Shown: positions 21,462 through 31,448 of the stretch, piece by piece
Layout of the letters: every line of letters starts with the position of its first letter
Position numbering within the stretch: the first letter of the stretch is position 1
Source: Dactylis glomerata
Lineage: Eukaryota; Streptophyta; Magnoliopsida; Poales; Poaceae
Assembly (NCBI GenBank): GCA_007115705.1
Contig: QXEO01000464.1
Location: 3,149,716 to 3,213,715 of the forward strand
Reading direction: 5' to 3'
Length of the DNA: 64,000 nucleotides
The notes under the pieces: generated by a model
Seen by the model: only the letters and a program-made list of their open reading frames with translations
The model's database searches: none
What the model was told of the DNA's origin: nothing
Program-made: the position numbers and the translations under genes

Positions 21462-22596
21462 CTACCTCACGAGGAGCCCCGGGCAGGGAGGATCAACTTC
21501 CTCTTTGGCGATTACCTTGGTGTCTCGTTCCGCGATGAGGACAGTACTTGCTGTTCTCGGAGTTGCTGCGATGTAGAGTAGCAAGGGCTCGCAGAATGTT
21601 GGGGCAACCATGATTGGCAGGCTCATGAGGTACCTCTTGAACTCAGTGAAAGCCTTGTTGGCTTCCGGAGTCCACTCGAACTTCCCAGTGCGCTTCATGA
21701 GCTTGAAGAAGGGCAGAGCCTTCTATTTGCTCCTCACGATGAAGCACCCCAGGGCTGCCATGCATCCCGCGAGGCGCTGCATTTCCTTGAGATTGCATGG
21801 GGATGCATTTCTTTGATGACCTTGACTTTGTCAGGGTTCACCTCTATCCCGCGATGAGACACGAGGAACCCCAACAACTTTCCCGATGGTACACCGAAGG
21901 CACACTTGGCGGGGTTGAGCTTGATGTTTACCTTTCTCAGTTGACGAATGTTTCCTCCAGATCCTCGATGAAGGTGTGACTCTCACGAGTCTTGACAATG
22001 ATATCATCGATGTAGGCTTCCGCATTCCTTCCCATCTGAGCCCCCAGGGCCTTACGCATGAGCCTTTGGAAGGTGGCTCCTGTGTTCTTCAGGCCGAAGG
22101 GCATACAGACGTAGTAGTACACTCCACAAGGCATGATGAAGGTGGTCTTCTCTTCATCCTCCTTTGCCATCTTGATCTGATGATAGCCGAAGAAAGCATC
22201 CAAGAAGCAAAGGAGGTCACAGCCGGCGGTGGAGTCAACGATTTGATCTATCCTTGGGAGCGGATAAGGGTCCTTGGGGTAGGCCTTGTTCAGACTTGTG
22301 AAGTCCACGCAGAGGCGCCCACTACCATTGGACTTTGGGACGACCACCGGATTGGCAATCCAGGAGGGGTGGGCCACCTCGCATATCAACTTGGCCTTCT
22401 TTAGCTTCTCTATCTCTTGAACGATGAAGTCTTGCTTCTCTTGCACTTGCTTCCTAGTCTTCTGCTTCACGGGGTGTGCCTGAGGGCACACGGCTAAGTG
22501 GTGCTCAATCACCTCCCTGGAAACGCCGGGCATATCTAACGGAGTCCAAGCGAACATGTCAGAGTTTGCCCGCAGGAAGGTGATGAGCGCGCTTTC
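21462..22596 (-). pseudogene. Reverse transcriptase and inactive first RNase H of element B
   Basis: Frame 21937-22596 carries the RT fingers and palm: FTSLNKAYPKDPYPLPRID, DLLCFLDAFFGYHQI and AYIDDIIVKT, where YIDD replaces the usual YVDD (both Asp retained). A second piece (21462-21698) holds LLLYIAATPRTAS, the relic of the first RNase H without its catalytic Asp. A frameshift or stop near 21936 breaks the thumb. The frame continues upstream to the TAG at 22597-22599 without interruption. Confidence 0.85.
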
Positions 22597-22599
22597 CTA
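22597..22599 (-). other. In-frame UAG between gag-pro and pol of element B
   Basis: The codons read CCC AAA TAG GAA AGC, and the pol frame is continuous across it. The identical string occurs at the same place in element C (34934-34936). It could be a readthrough stop or a CAG-to-TAG change. Confidence 0.7.
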
Positions 22600-24370
22600 T
22601 TTGGGAGAAAGCCCTGCGCCGATGGTGATGAAGTTTTCACAGCCCCCAGCCTGAAGTGGGACCTTCTTTGTTACAGAGTGCTCTTGGGTGAACTGGGGCC
22701 TCCTCCCCGAGGGTACCGCAGCTTTCCCAATGCTCATGTCCAGCATCGGATGGACCAGGTCCTCGTTTGGAGTAGGCGATGCAGAGGCGGCGAACTTCTT
22801 CTCTGCTCAGCCCAGCAGGTGGGGCTCGAGAGAGGCCTTCTTAGCTGTAGCCCACTCTTGGGATACAAGCTGCTTCTTCCTCATGAGGTCGCCAAAGTGC
22901 TCCAGTAGATCTTCATCGGCGGGAAACATGGTGGCGGCCTCACGGTAAACATGCTCAACAGATCGGAGAGCATCCTTCTCGTTGCAGCGCACGGTGATCG
23001 TGCCGTTGGCGCCCGAAATCTTGAGGATGTTGAAGCCATGGTGCTTTGCCGCCATGAACCTTGCCAGGGCTGGGTAGCCGAGGATGGCATTGTACGGCAG
23101 CGCGATATAGGCGACATCGAAGTCGAGGCTTTTTGTCCTATAGTTGTCCCAGGTACCGATGGTGACAGGCAGGCGTACCTACCCAATTGGAGTTGTAGAC
23201 TCTTCAGTTACCTTGAAGAATGGCCGGGTTAGCATGAGCCGATGGTACGGCACCTGCATCTTCTTGAAGACCTTGACTGAGATGATGTTGAGGCCCGTTC
23301 CTCCGTTGATGAGAGTACGATTGATGGCGATGTTATTGATGGTAGGCATGCACAAGAGGGGAATTGTGCCCACGCCCTTGGTGGAGGCCGGATGGTCCTC
23401 CTCGTCGAAGCTGATCTTGCTAGTTGACCACTTCATTAAGCGGTTGCCGACGTTGGGCTGCGTTGCTACAATTTCTCGCAACAGCTGCTTGAAGTGGCGA
23501 CTAGATAAAGCAGCTTGAGCTCCACCCAGGAGGCAAGCGGCGAAACCTCGCGGCTCTTGATAGCCCCTGGGTCTCTTCACAATGATCATTCACTGGTGGA
23601 GGCAGCGGCAGCGGCTTGGGATCTGTGTGAGATAGACCATCACGGCGGTGACCCTCATCTTGGTCATCGTCGTGGCGATTGCCCCAGGATCCACCATTGC
23701 CGTTTGCTGCGACTGCTCCCACGGTGCTTGGTGACACCATTTTCTTCATGAAACTTTCAGACAATCCAACAAACATCAGTATTGTGGGTGTCCTTTTTAT
23801 GGAGAATGCAGTAGCAGTGGCGCTGGCCCTTATCGCGTTCGGAGCGGTCCCCGTGGTGTTGCTTATGCTCAGGCTCCGCCGCGAGGATGGCAAACTCCTT
23901 GCAATTGGGGTCCTTGGACTTTGGCTTTGGGGGAAGCGCCTTCAGCAGATTGTGCACGAAGAGCCTCCCCTCCTCGGCCTTGGCACAGCGGTCGGCGATT
24001 TTGAAGAGCCTAACAACGGAAGTCAACTCATCATTCACGGGTAGCTTCTCCCTCATCTTGATGTCGGAGACGCCTATGGAGAACACGGAGATGACCTCTT
24101 CGTTGGAGATCCTGGGGATCTTGTTCCTCATCTGGCTAAAATGCTGGATGTACTGACCAAGTGTCTACGCACCGCCTTAAGATCGTTCTTGGTGGTGGGG
24201 CGCTCGTACGTGGGCATGAAGTTGGCAACGAACTGGCAGCACAAGTCCTTCCATGAGGTCACAAACTCATGAGGAAGATTCATGAGCCAAGTTCGAGGAG
24301 CGTCTTTGAGGGCCATGGGGAACCAATTGGCCATCGCACGCTGATCTCCACGCGCGGCCTGGACAGCGAT
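22600..24370 (-). pseudogene. Gag C-terminus and protease of element B, degraded
   Basis: Several short frames. At 24128-24370 is the capsid segment (MANWFPMALKDAPRTWLMNLP, then SWKDLCCQFVANF). At 23757-24131 is a nucleocapsid-like part ending in CYCILHKKDTHNTDVCW. At 23179-23589 is the aspartic protease with TLINGGTGLNII, where the catalytic Asp expected in L-I-D-G-G/S has become Asn. At 22807-23055 is a linker region. Stops and shifts occur between all of them. The capsid half continues at 39372 across element C. Confidence 0.75.
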
Positions 24371-24375
24371 GACGT
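24371..24375. repeat. Target-site duplication GACGT (left) of element C
   Basis: GACGT here and at 39367-39371 flanks element C exactly. The duplicated site lies in the gag coding region of element B: joining the flanks puts the two B gag segments next to each other. Confidence 0.95.
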
Positions 24376-25311
24376 TGTCGTCGTGGTGAAACAACATATG
24401 CCATAGGATGGCTTAAATGGGGGCCGACTAGATGCTGGAGGATTCGGGAGAGGGGAACGAGCTAAAAAGCACGACAGAAAGAGACACTGATCTACCCAGG
24501 TTCGGGGCTCTCGTAAGGAGATAACACCCCTACTCCTGCTCTACTGATTGTATATATGGATCGATGTAGTACACCACAATGGTGCTTCCAAGCTCTCTGC
24601 TAGAGAAGGAAGATGAACTGGTAAGTGTAAGAGTACAGAGTGATCAACCAACCTCCAACCCTTTACCAGGGCTCCCTATGCCACCTTATATAGTGGTGGC
24701 CGGGTTACAACGGTCATACAAGACCACAAGACAAGGGCTACACTCCAAACAGGAGCTGGTGGCGATGGCAGAGACCCTTGACTTCGCCCCTGATTGCTCT
24801 CGATGGGACGCCTTATCCCTGTACCTTGTACCTCTTGAACTGTGGCCTTACCTCCGTGCGGTAAGCTCGTACTTGTGCACAGTGAGGGTAGGTAACCTCC
24901 ACTGTGCACCCTGCCATCTTACTCTGCTACCATGCTTGGATGTTTTCTTCCTTGATTGTAGGGATGTGACACCTTGGTTGACTTAAGCATCCCGGATATG
25001 ACCGTTGGCCATACCCAGGACTTATATGCCGGACCAACGACCTACGAGGGTCGGGTAATCCGGCCTCCCCTGCTCCTGCACAACACACCAAATAGTTAGG
25101 CCGGCATATCTGAGTATATGCCGGCACACATATATCAGTATTCCGGCTATGCCGGCATATCCAGACACCAGCCGGGATACACATTATATGCCGGCCTGGC
25201 CGATGCTCTTATATTCCGGCCAGGCCCTTCCTTGATAACCCGGCATAAAGTCAATCATAGACCTTGTGTCTCTCTAGTCTCTTGACCCTACCGGGGGTCA
25301 TCCCCCCGACA
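24376..25311 (-). repeat. 3' LTR of element C (936 bp)
   Basis: It runs from TGTCGTCGTGG to CCCCCCGACA on the plus strand. On the minus strand the LTR opens with a small hairpin (GGGGG ATGA CCCCC). A TATA box (TATATAA, minus) lies at 24686-24692. The stretch 25020-25260, which is U3, is packed with ATATGCCGGC-type motifs. ORFs inside the LTR are not regarded as genes. Confidence 0.95.
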
Positions 25312-26355
25312 CTAGTCCCCGAAGCTGCCGAGGTTCCCCAGTCATAACTGTGGAGCCTTGACAGGTTCAACATACCTTTCTTCATTATGCCCCGGCGATC
25401 ATATTATATGCCGGCACATCTGCACATATCCCGGCCTCTGTTCCTGTTCCAAAACTTATTCCGGCCGGTCCCGAGGGTATTCCGGACGGAAATATACATC
25501 GGGCAATTAATCCGACATATAGACGAGTCTTCCTCGAGAAGCCATGTCCGACAGCTTTGCATCGAAACTTGTAACTGCCCTGCCACCTCGAACGATCACC
25601 CACGATGTGACGGTTCACAGTGCAGCAGTTACTTCTCGCCGTCATGGCACGGTTACAGGAACCGCCGCCCCACTCTGTGCCGCCACGTGGCGCCTCGCCG
25701 CAGAAACGGTCGGGGGAGTGGAGCACTCCCACGATCCCCACGACCCTGCCTCTTCGCTATAAACAGGGCGGCGGGGGTAAACGTATCCTTTTACCCCCCA
25801 CCACCATCGTCTTCCTCGCCTTCCTCGCCTGCTACTCTGCCTCCTGCGCTCCACCGCCGGTCCGAAGAGAGCATCGCCGCCGCAGCCGACCTGCTCCCCG
25901 CCGACGCCGACGCCCGACGACGCACGGCATCACCTTTGACGACGCCGCCGCCGCCGCCTCTTCTCTCTGCAGCATTGCAGGGAGATTGGATCTTCCTGCA
26001 CGCTCGCCGCCGCTCCATCGTCGCCGGCCAAGCTCCGGTGAGACCTCCCTCTGTTCTTCCTCTTTCAGCCTTTTACAACTTCGCACCGATAGCCCCGCTT
26101 GCACAGATCTGCCTCGGTCTCAGAGCTAGTTTTCCCTTTGATTCGACTAGCATTGCTAGGCAACGCTCGCAGGTGTTCATCTTTAGGAGTTTTACCCTTA
26201 TTTGCTTCCTATTTTACCTGCCTCGGTAGATCTTCTATTCCTGCTAACATCTGTGAGAGTGGTATGCCGGAGAGACTAACCTCCCTCTTTTCTCCGGCCT
26301 TGATAGGAATAACACCACGGGACTCCGGCTCTCACGCCTTATCCCGGCCACTAAG
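25312..26355 (+). promoter_or_regulatory. Promoter and leader region of the element C antisense gene
   Basis: This non-coding stretch begins next to the LTR with CTAGTCCCCGAAG, which on the minus strand is the presumed polypurine tract (CTTCGGGGACTAG). It carries more ATATGCCGGC and CCGGCATA motifs up to 25440, then a GC-rich block with a TATAAA box at 25758. The long pyrimidine-rich leader, with CCGCCGCC runs, has a possible leader intron (a GTGAGACC donor near 26039), which is uncertain. The long open frames here have no recognised domain. Confidence 0.5.
25758..25763 (+). promoter_or_regulatory. TATA box of the element C antisense gene
   Basis: CGCTATAAACAGG is a strong plant TATA context, about 450 bp inside the 3' LTR boundary and about 600 bp before the first good ATG. 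It is on the plus strand, so it drives transcription against gag-pol. Confidence 0.6.
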
Positions 26356-27322
26356 ATGGCATCTTCAAGCATGACGGCTACCTCGGCCTCTGAGGAAGAT
26401 ACCTCGGCCCGAGCTCAAGGACGCTCCGGCTGGGAGGGGTCGGAGGTTACTCCGGCGACATATCCTGGGTCACCTCCACCAGGAGAGTTCCGGAGGGCGT
26501 AGCATGCCGGCTACCCGCGGGAGAAACTGTCCGGCACCTGAACCCGGCGAACGCGTCGTCTTCATCGCCCACTTCGAGCGGGGCTTCGGACTGCCGGCAT
26601 CGGACTTCTTCCGGGACTTCCTCAACACCTACGAGCTACAACCTCATCATATCCCGGCCAATGCCGTGATGATCCTCTCCGCCTTCGCTGCTTTTTGCGA
26701 GGGCTATGCCGGCATAGAGGCCCTTACTCAAGGCTGGGCGAAGTACTTCCAACTGCGGAAGCAAGTCGTCCAAGAGCCGCCCCGGAGCAAGGACGACCCG
26801 CCGGAGACGGCCCAGGAAAAGAAGGACCGCCCCATGACCCTCTGCGGCGCGGCCACCATCATGTCCCGAAAGGGCTCGGACTTCCCCAAGGTGGAACTCC
26901 TGGAATCTTGCAAGAAGTGGCAGAAAAGCTTCTTCTACGTCAAGAACACCACCGACGAGGATCTGCTCAACCTGCCGCCATTTGTGGACGAGCCACCCTT
27001 GGCGATGACGAACTGGACCTACAACCCGAAGAACTCGGTGATGCCGGTGAATGCGCTTCACCGGGTTAAGGGCGAGCTCCTGGATGCCGGTCTTACTCCT
27101 CAAGACCTGGTGGCCTGCTATATAAGCCGGCGCGTCTCCCCTCTGCAGCGCCGGTCGCACAAGATCTGCCAGATGAGCGGGCCAATGGACCCCACCCGGC
27201 ACTCCACACACGAGCTGACTCCGGCCGACATTCTGCGCCGGATTAAGGATGTCTGCAAGTCCTCTCAGGCCACTTTTGCCTGGGGGCTAGAACCATACAG
27301 CCGGGATAGGCCCGCCCCAACG
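26356..27322 (+). pseudogene. aORF exon 1: PF04195-like domain
   Basis: The ATG at 26356 opens MASSSMTATSASEED, with two frame changes by about 26520. From 26504 the frame is open and shows VVFIAHFERGFGLPASDFF, LQPHHIPANAVMIL, AFCEGYAGIEAL, then KWQKSFFYVKN and RRVSPLQRRSHKICQMSG. This order is that of the plant retroelement family labelled 'putative gypsy type transposon'. The donor G|GTAAAC at 27323 follows ...RPAPT in phase 0. The frame could also run on to 27367 if unspliced. Confidence 0.7.
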
Positions 27323-27475
27323 GTAAACCATCTTATCCGACACATAAAGTCCATGTCCGGCACATAGATACTTAAGCCGACACATGCCTGTTTGCCGACA
27401 CATTCATATCGATCCGACATACCTCTTCCACCGGCATATTTCCTTGTCTGAATATTGACTTTGCTGTTTATACAG

Positions 27476-27924
27476 AAATTCAGCTTCCAAACCATGGAGA
27501 ACTCCCGGATCAAGATCGCGGCGGACCGCACCGTTGCGGATGTTGAAGATCCGGATCATTGGGATAAGCTTCCCAGGAGCACCCGTGCTGCAGCTGCCAT
27601 GGGTAAGGGCTCTTCATCCCGGCATTATACTCAAGACCGGAGTGAGATTGATTCTGACGAGGAGATCCTGCTGTACTATGACCCGACGCCACTTGCGTAC
27701 GCCTTTCCAGAAACCCCTATTGCTCACGAGTTTCCAATGCCGTCCTCAGCTATCCCGGACGATGTCGTTATCGACGCCGCCCCTCTGAACCAGGGACCTC
27801 CTTCCACCGGCGGACGTGCCGGCCGGAAGCGAGGTGTGAAGCCCCAGTCCGACATACCTCAGAGGTCGAAAAGACAGAAGGTCGGCGTGCCCAAACAGAA
27901 GAAACAGAGGCCTGTTGCCTCGGG
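27476..27924 (+). pseudogene. aORF exon 2: acidic then lysine/arginine-rich segment
   Basis: It follows the acceptor TTTATACAG and opens in phase 0 with KFSFQTMENS. It contains SEIDSDEEILLYYD and ends with basic clusters (GRAGRKRGVK, RSKRQKVGVPKQKKQR) that look like nuclear localisation signals. The donor GG|GTAAAT leaves two bases that join in frame to exon 3. If unspliced, translation ends within four bases. Confidence 0.65.
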
Positions 27925-28001
27925 GTAAATTTCCTTTTCTTTGCATTTCCTCCGACATATCTCTTGTTTGTATTACTGACTTGGTGTTTTCTCTCTTTCA
28001 G

Positions 28002-28928
28002 TGCTCCTCTTGAGCCGGAACAAGCTTCTGGCTTGAGCGGCGACCCGAAGGTTACCAAGCCCGCGCCCCTGCTACCTCCGACATTCCCTCTGCTAGTCAC
28101 ACGACCTCACCGGCGCCGGCATCTTCGCCTGCGCCCGACAAGACCACCTCCCCGGCGAAGGACGTCCCTTCGCCGGCACAAGACACTTCTGCCCCCGACG
28201 TCCACATGGACTCGGGGGCTCAACAGGAACCTCCGGCTCCTGATGTCCACATGGACACAGGAGCCCATCAAGAAGCCCCAGACTCCGGCGCGCCCACCAG
28301 CGACGCCGGCACAACTGACGACGCCGGCGCAAGCGACAAGAGCGCCGGCACAGACATCAAGGGCAAAGGCCCTTTAGTGCCGGAAGTCCGGACTTTTCCG
28401 GATCCTGCTCCCGCTGGCCAAGAAGCACCGGCCGCGCCGGAACAGCCCGCACCCGAGACTCCTCCAGCTGACAAGACACCAGCACCGGCCAAGACCACTG
28501 CACCGGCCAAGTCCACTGCCCCGGCCCGGACCGGCACGTTGAAGATTCGGACGGCCAAGTCCGGCACACCATCTGCCGCAACTGCTCCTCCTAAGGCAGC
28601 GTCCCAGACCAGCTCTGCTCTGGCCCTGCATCTTGGCAGGGCAGCAGCCCGGCCGGGGTACCGGAAAAGCTTCTTCGACACCCCAGAACTCGAGGGCCTC
28701 GTCCCTCTTGCGACGAAAAGTGATGAGAGCCTCGGCTCTCTTAAGGAGCAGTGCATTAAGTGGAACGACGCCAGCAACATGGACACTGCGGACTCAAGGA
28801 GCAAGAAGCTGGCCGAAGCCAAGACCAGTGGCGACCCAAGCGACTTCCTGGCAGCGAAGCCCATACCGATCGCCAGCGAGCTCCTCAGCATCCAGCAAAG
28901 ACTTCACAAGTTGGCCTCTGCCACCAAC
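28002..28928 (+). pseudogene. aORF exon 3: proline/alanine-rich linker
   Basis: After the acceptor CTCTTTCAG the frame reads GAPLEPEQASGLSGDP, then must change frame at a C run near 28070 (one base missing). From there it stays open to ASATN at the donor C|GTAAGT (28929). The middle is low-complexity (PAPAKTTAPAKSTAPARTG); the end has FFDTPELEGLVPL and a helical segment. Two adjacent near-copies of a PDVHMD(S/T)GA phrase occur near 28195-28265. Confidence 0.6.
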
Positions 28929-29053
28929 GTAAGTCCTCTCTATTTACACACATATCCCCAGTCCCCGAAAATGTCGGCTGTCCGGGATATGGACATCCGG
29001 GATTTTCTCATAGTCCTTTAGCTAGCTTCCTTTGAATTAACTGCCGACATATG

Positions 29054-29242
29054 AGCTCGATCCGAGCTTCAAATCCTAGTCACCGAGGGCCGGGATAGGT
29101 GCGCAGCACCTGTGCCGGGTCTTAACAATTTCACATCTCTATTATCTTTCAAATCCTCTTGACCGGGATATAAGCTCGATTCGAGCTTCAAATCCTAGTC
29201 ACCGAGGGCCGGGATAGGTGCGCAGCACCTGTGCCGGGTCTT
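29054..29242 (+). repeat. Duplicated 69-bp two-hairpin module in aORF intron 3
   Basis: Copies at 29054-29122 and 29173-29242 are nearly identical. Each starts with the hairpin AGCTCG-ATY-CGAGCT and ends near the hairpin AGGTGC-GCA-GCACCT, with TTCAAATCCTAGTCACCG between. They lie 119 bp apart. Confidence 0.9.
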
Positions 29243-29328
29243 TAAAAGAATGATCACTTGATAAAATCTTCACTTTAATTACATGTCAAATTTCTCTGCT
29301 GACATTTCAAATCCCGGCATTTTTGCAG

Positions 29329-29983
29329 CAAATGAACAACACCCGGGCCGACATGTTCCATGAGTTGGTGTGCGAGCACCGGAAGCTATCTGACGCACAC
29401 AGCAAGCTTCAGCAGGAGCTGTCCCGGAAAGGTAATCTTTGCCGACATACCGCTATATGCCGGATATCTTTCCTCTCTTTACTTTGCAATACTTCTCTTA
29501 CCGACCCATAACCTTGTGCCGACATTCTGCAGCTGGCACTGAAAAACAAGTCGCCGCGCTTCTTACGAGGGTGAAAGAGCTTACTGGTATGCCGGATCCT
29601 GCTGTTACCCGGATAGCTACTTTATACTTCAAATCCTTTACTCTTTGTCACTGTTTTCTTTCTTCAAATCCTTTAACTTGAAATCTTTGCAGATGAGAAG
29701 GCTGCACTGGAGGCACGCCACCAGGATTGTGTGTCCTCGGTGGATGTGGCCAAGCAACTGGACGACCGGGATGCCGGTCACAAGGCCGAGGTTGAGCAGT
29801 TGAAGGGCCGGATCACCGAGCTGCTGGACGAAAAGGAACAGAGGGAGGGCCTACTGAAGAAAACCCAGACCCTGCTTGTTACCTCCGAGACTGATGCCCC
29901 AACGCCCACGCTGAACTGGATAGCCTGAAGGAGCAGGCCACCAAATGGGAGGTTACAGTTGCAGCTGAATGCCGACCTTGCCC
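29329..29983 (+). pseudogene. aORF exons 4-6: coiled coil
   Basis: Exon 4 (29329-29431, QMNNTRADMFHELVCEH), exon 5 (29533-29586, GTEKQVAALLTRVKEL) and exon 6 (29693-29983, EKAALEARHQD, then EVEQLKGRITELLDEKEQREGLL) join in phase through clean TTTGCAG, CTGCAG and TTTGCAG acceptors. Together they make a heptad-rich coiled coil. In exon 6 the frame breaks in two C runs near 29897-29910 and again near 29950. Confidence 0.6.
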
Positions 29984-30095
29984 GTAAGCTTCAAATCCTT
30001 TCCCCTTTTATCCTTTCCGACATAGTGTAATCTTTTTCGGCATAGCATCTATGCCGACATATTTTCCTTTTGCTAACATTGTTTCTATTCTGCAG

Positions 30096-30793
30096 GCATG
30101 TTTCCCGCTTCCGTCGCTGACGTTGAGAGGGCTTTGCAGTTGGACCGAGAAAACCGGGGTGTTCCGGTTGACTCGCCCAACTGGGACATGTCGGAGCAGC
30201 TGCTGGCCCTGCAGTCCCGGAAGGAGGCCATGACCCTTTACACTGAAGAGCTCTTCTACGGCGCCCAGGAGGCATTCTCTGCCCTCTGGCCGGGACAAAG
30301 GACTCCCACTGATCCGGTTGACCTCGGCAACGACCTGCAGCTTGCCAAGGTTCGCCTCCGGGAGTGGCGAGATTCCGGCGCGAGGGTTGGAGCTGACGAA
30401 GCCCTCAGCTACTTCTTGTCTTGGTATGAAAAGGCAGACTTGGAGACTTTGCGCACCGTGCGCGAAGGATCCATCTGGACCACGGATCCGGAACATATCC
30501 GGCGCCGGGAGTTGGCCCACAGCTATGTGGACTATGCCGACACCGACAAATTCGTCCGGGACATCCGCGAGCCGGAGAAGAATGACGATGCCGGGACATC
30601 TGCCGCTGCTGAGGGTTCCGACTCCAGCCAAGATGAAGATGAAGCTGAGGAAGCCGACACTGAAGCTCCGGAACAGGCATCTGCCCCGGGCGGAGGTGAT
30701 GGCTCCATTCCATCTGCTGGGTCCGGCACACCTGAAGCCGCCACTTCGACTGCTACTGCTCCACCTGCTGGCGGCCCCGCGTCTGCCCCTTGA
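30096..30793 (+). pseudogene. aORF exon 7: C-terminal domain and acidic tail
   Basis: It follows the acceptor TATTCTGCAG. The frame MFPASVADVERALQLDREN...WDMSEQLLALQSRKEA is open to the stop at 30791-30793. A helical domain (LQLAKVRLREWRDSGARVGADEAL, here shortened to key text) is followed by an acidic tail rich in E, D, A and P (SSQDEDEAEEADTEAPEQ) and a Pro/Ala/Thr end. The acidic tail recalls activation-type regions, but the role is unknown. Confidence 0.6.
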
Positions 30794-31448
30794 ATCTTTG
30801 CATCAAAAACACTTTAAGCTTTATCAGAATCCCCGGTATGCCGGGTGCAGTTGTAAGATATACGTTTACTTTCCTTTGGTTTGCTATCTGAACAAGTTTT
30901 ATCTTGGTTTGCTTGTTACTAATGCCGGATCATCTTTTGGCTAAGTCACCGAGTTGTTTTCCTGTTTCCTCAATTTCACAACCTTGGCTACTTGTCTACC
31001 TTAATTGGCTTTCGACATATGAGTCTCAAGGTTGCTTGCTCGAACATACAGTACTTTAACTTTGAGACTTAGACTTCAAATCATTCGACACTTTAAATTT
31101 TAACTTTAGCTTTAATGAAAATGTCGGTTCGCTTGCTTTACATTTCCTTAGCCGTTTTCCATGTGTAGACAATCTCCGGCATCTACTCTTGCTAGCCATG
31201 AAGCCGGGTTTCGGACAGCAGCTGAGTCGAAGAGTGGCCTTTAATGCCGACACATTACTAGGCCGACATAGGAAACATTCAAATAAAGCCAGCCGGCATA
31301 TAACAAAAAAACTGTAAATAAACAACAAATATACCTCGGAGCTAGTTACCCGGCTTCTTCGGGATGCCGGTATTTCATTCATTAGTCTTGTGCCGGCACA
31401 ACACGCCGGCATACAAAGGAAAATATGGAAATACATACATTGTGTTGC
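30794..31448. other. Convergent spacer between aORF and pol of element C
   Basis: No gene seen. It contains several CCGACATA / GCCGGCAT phrases and AT-rich text that could hold the polyadenylation signals of both converging transcripts. The integrase stop lies at 31449 on the minus strand. Confidence 0.6.

Larger units (their letters stand above)
26356..30793 (+). pseudogene. Spliced antisense gene of element C (aORF), seven exons, frame-damaged
   Basis: Exons inferred from GT-AG sites with matching phase: 26356-27322, 27476-27924, 28002-28928, 29329-29431, 29533-29586, 29693-29983 and 30096-30793. The product would have an N-terminal domain like the 'putative gypsy type transposon' family (PF04195 as I remember it), a basic and nuclear-signal-like part, a proline/alanine-rich linker, a coiled coil and an acidic C-terminal tail. 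Similar antisense genes are known from Tat-lineage elements such as Grande; function unknown. Frame changes near 26455, 26520, 28070 and 29900-29960 break this copy. It converges with pol, which ends at 31449. Because the genomic RNA is the other strand, its introns cannot be removed during retrotransposition. Confidence 0.7.

Noticed and set aside
24579..24986. Open frame inside the element C LTR (repeated at 38633)
   Set aside because: It lies within the U3/R region, is antisense to LTR transcription and has no domain; identical in both LTRs only because the LTRs are identical.
25387..26229. Plus-strand open frame of about 280 codons upstream of the antisense gene
   Set aside because: Arginine/proline-rich text from a GC-rich leader, spanning the TATA box; it has no domain and does not join the downstream exon frame.
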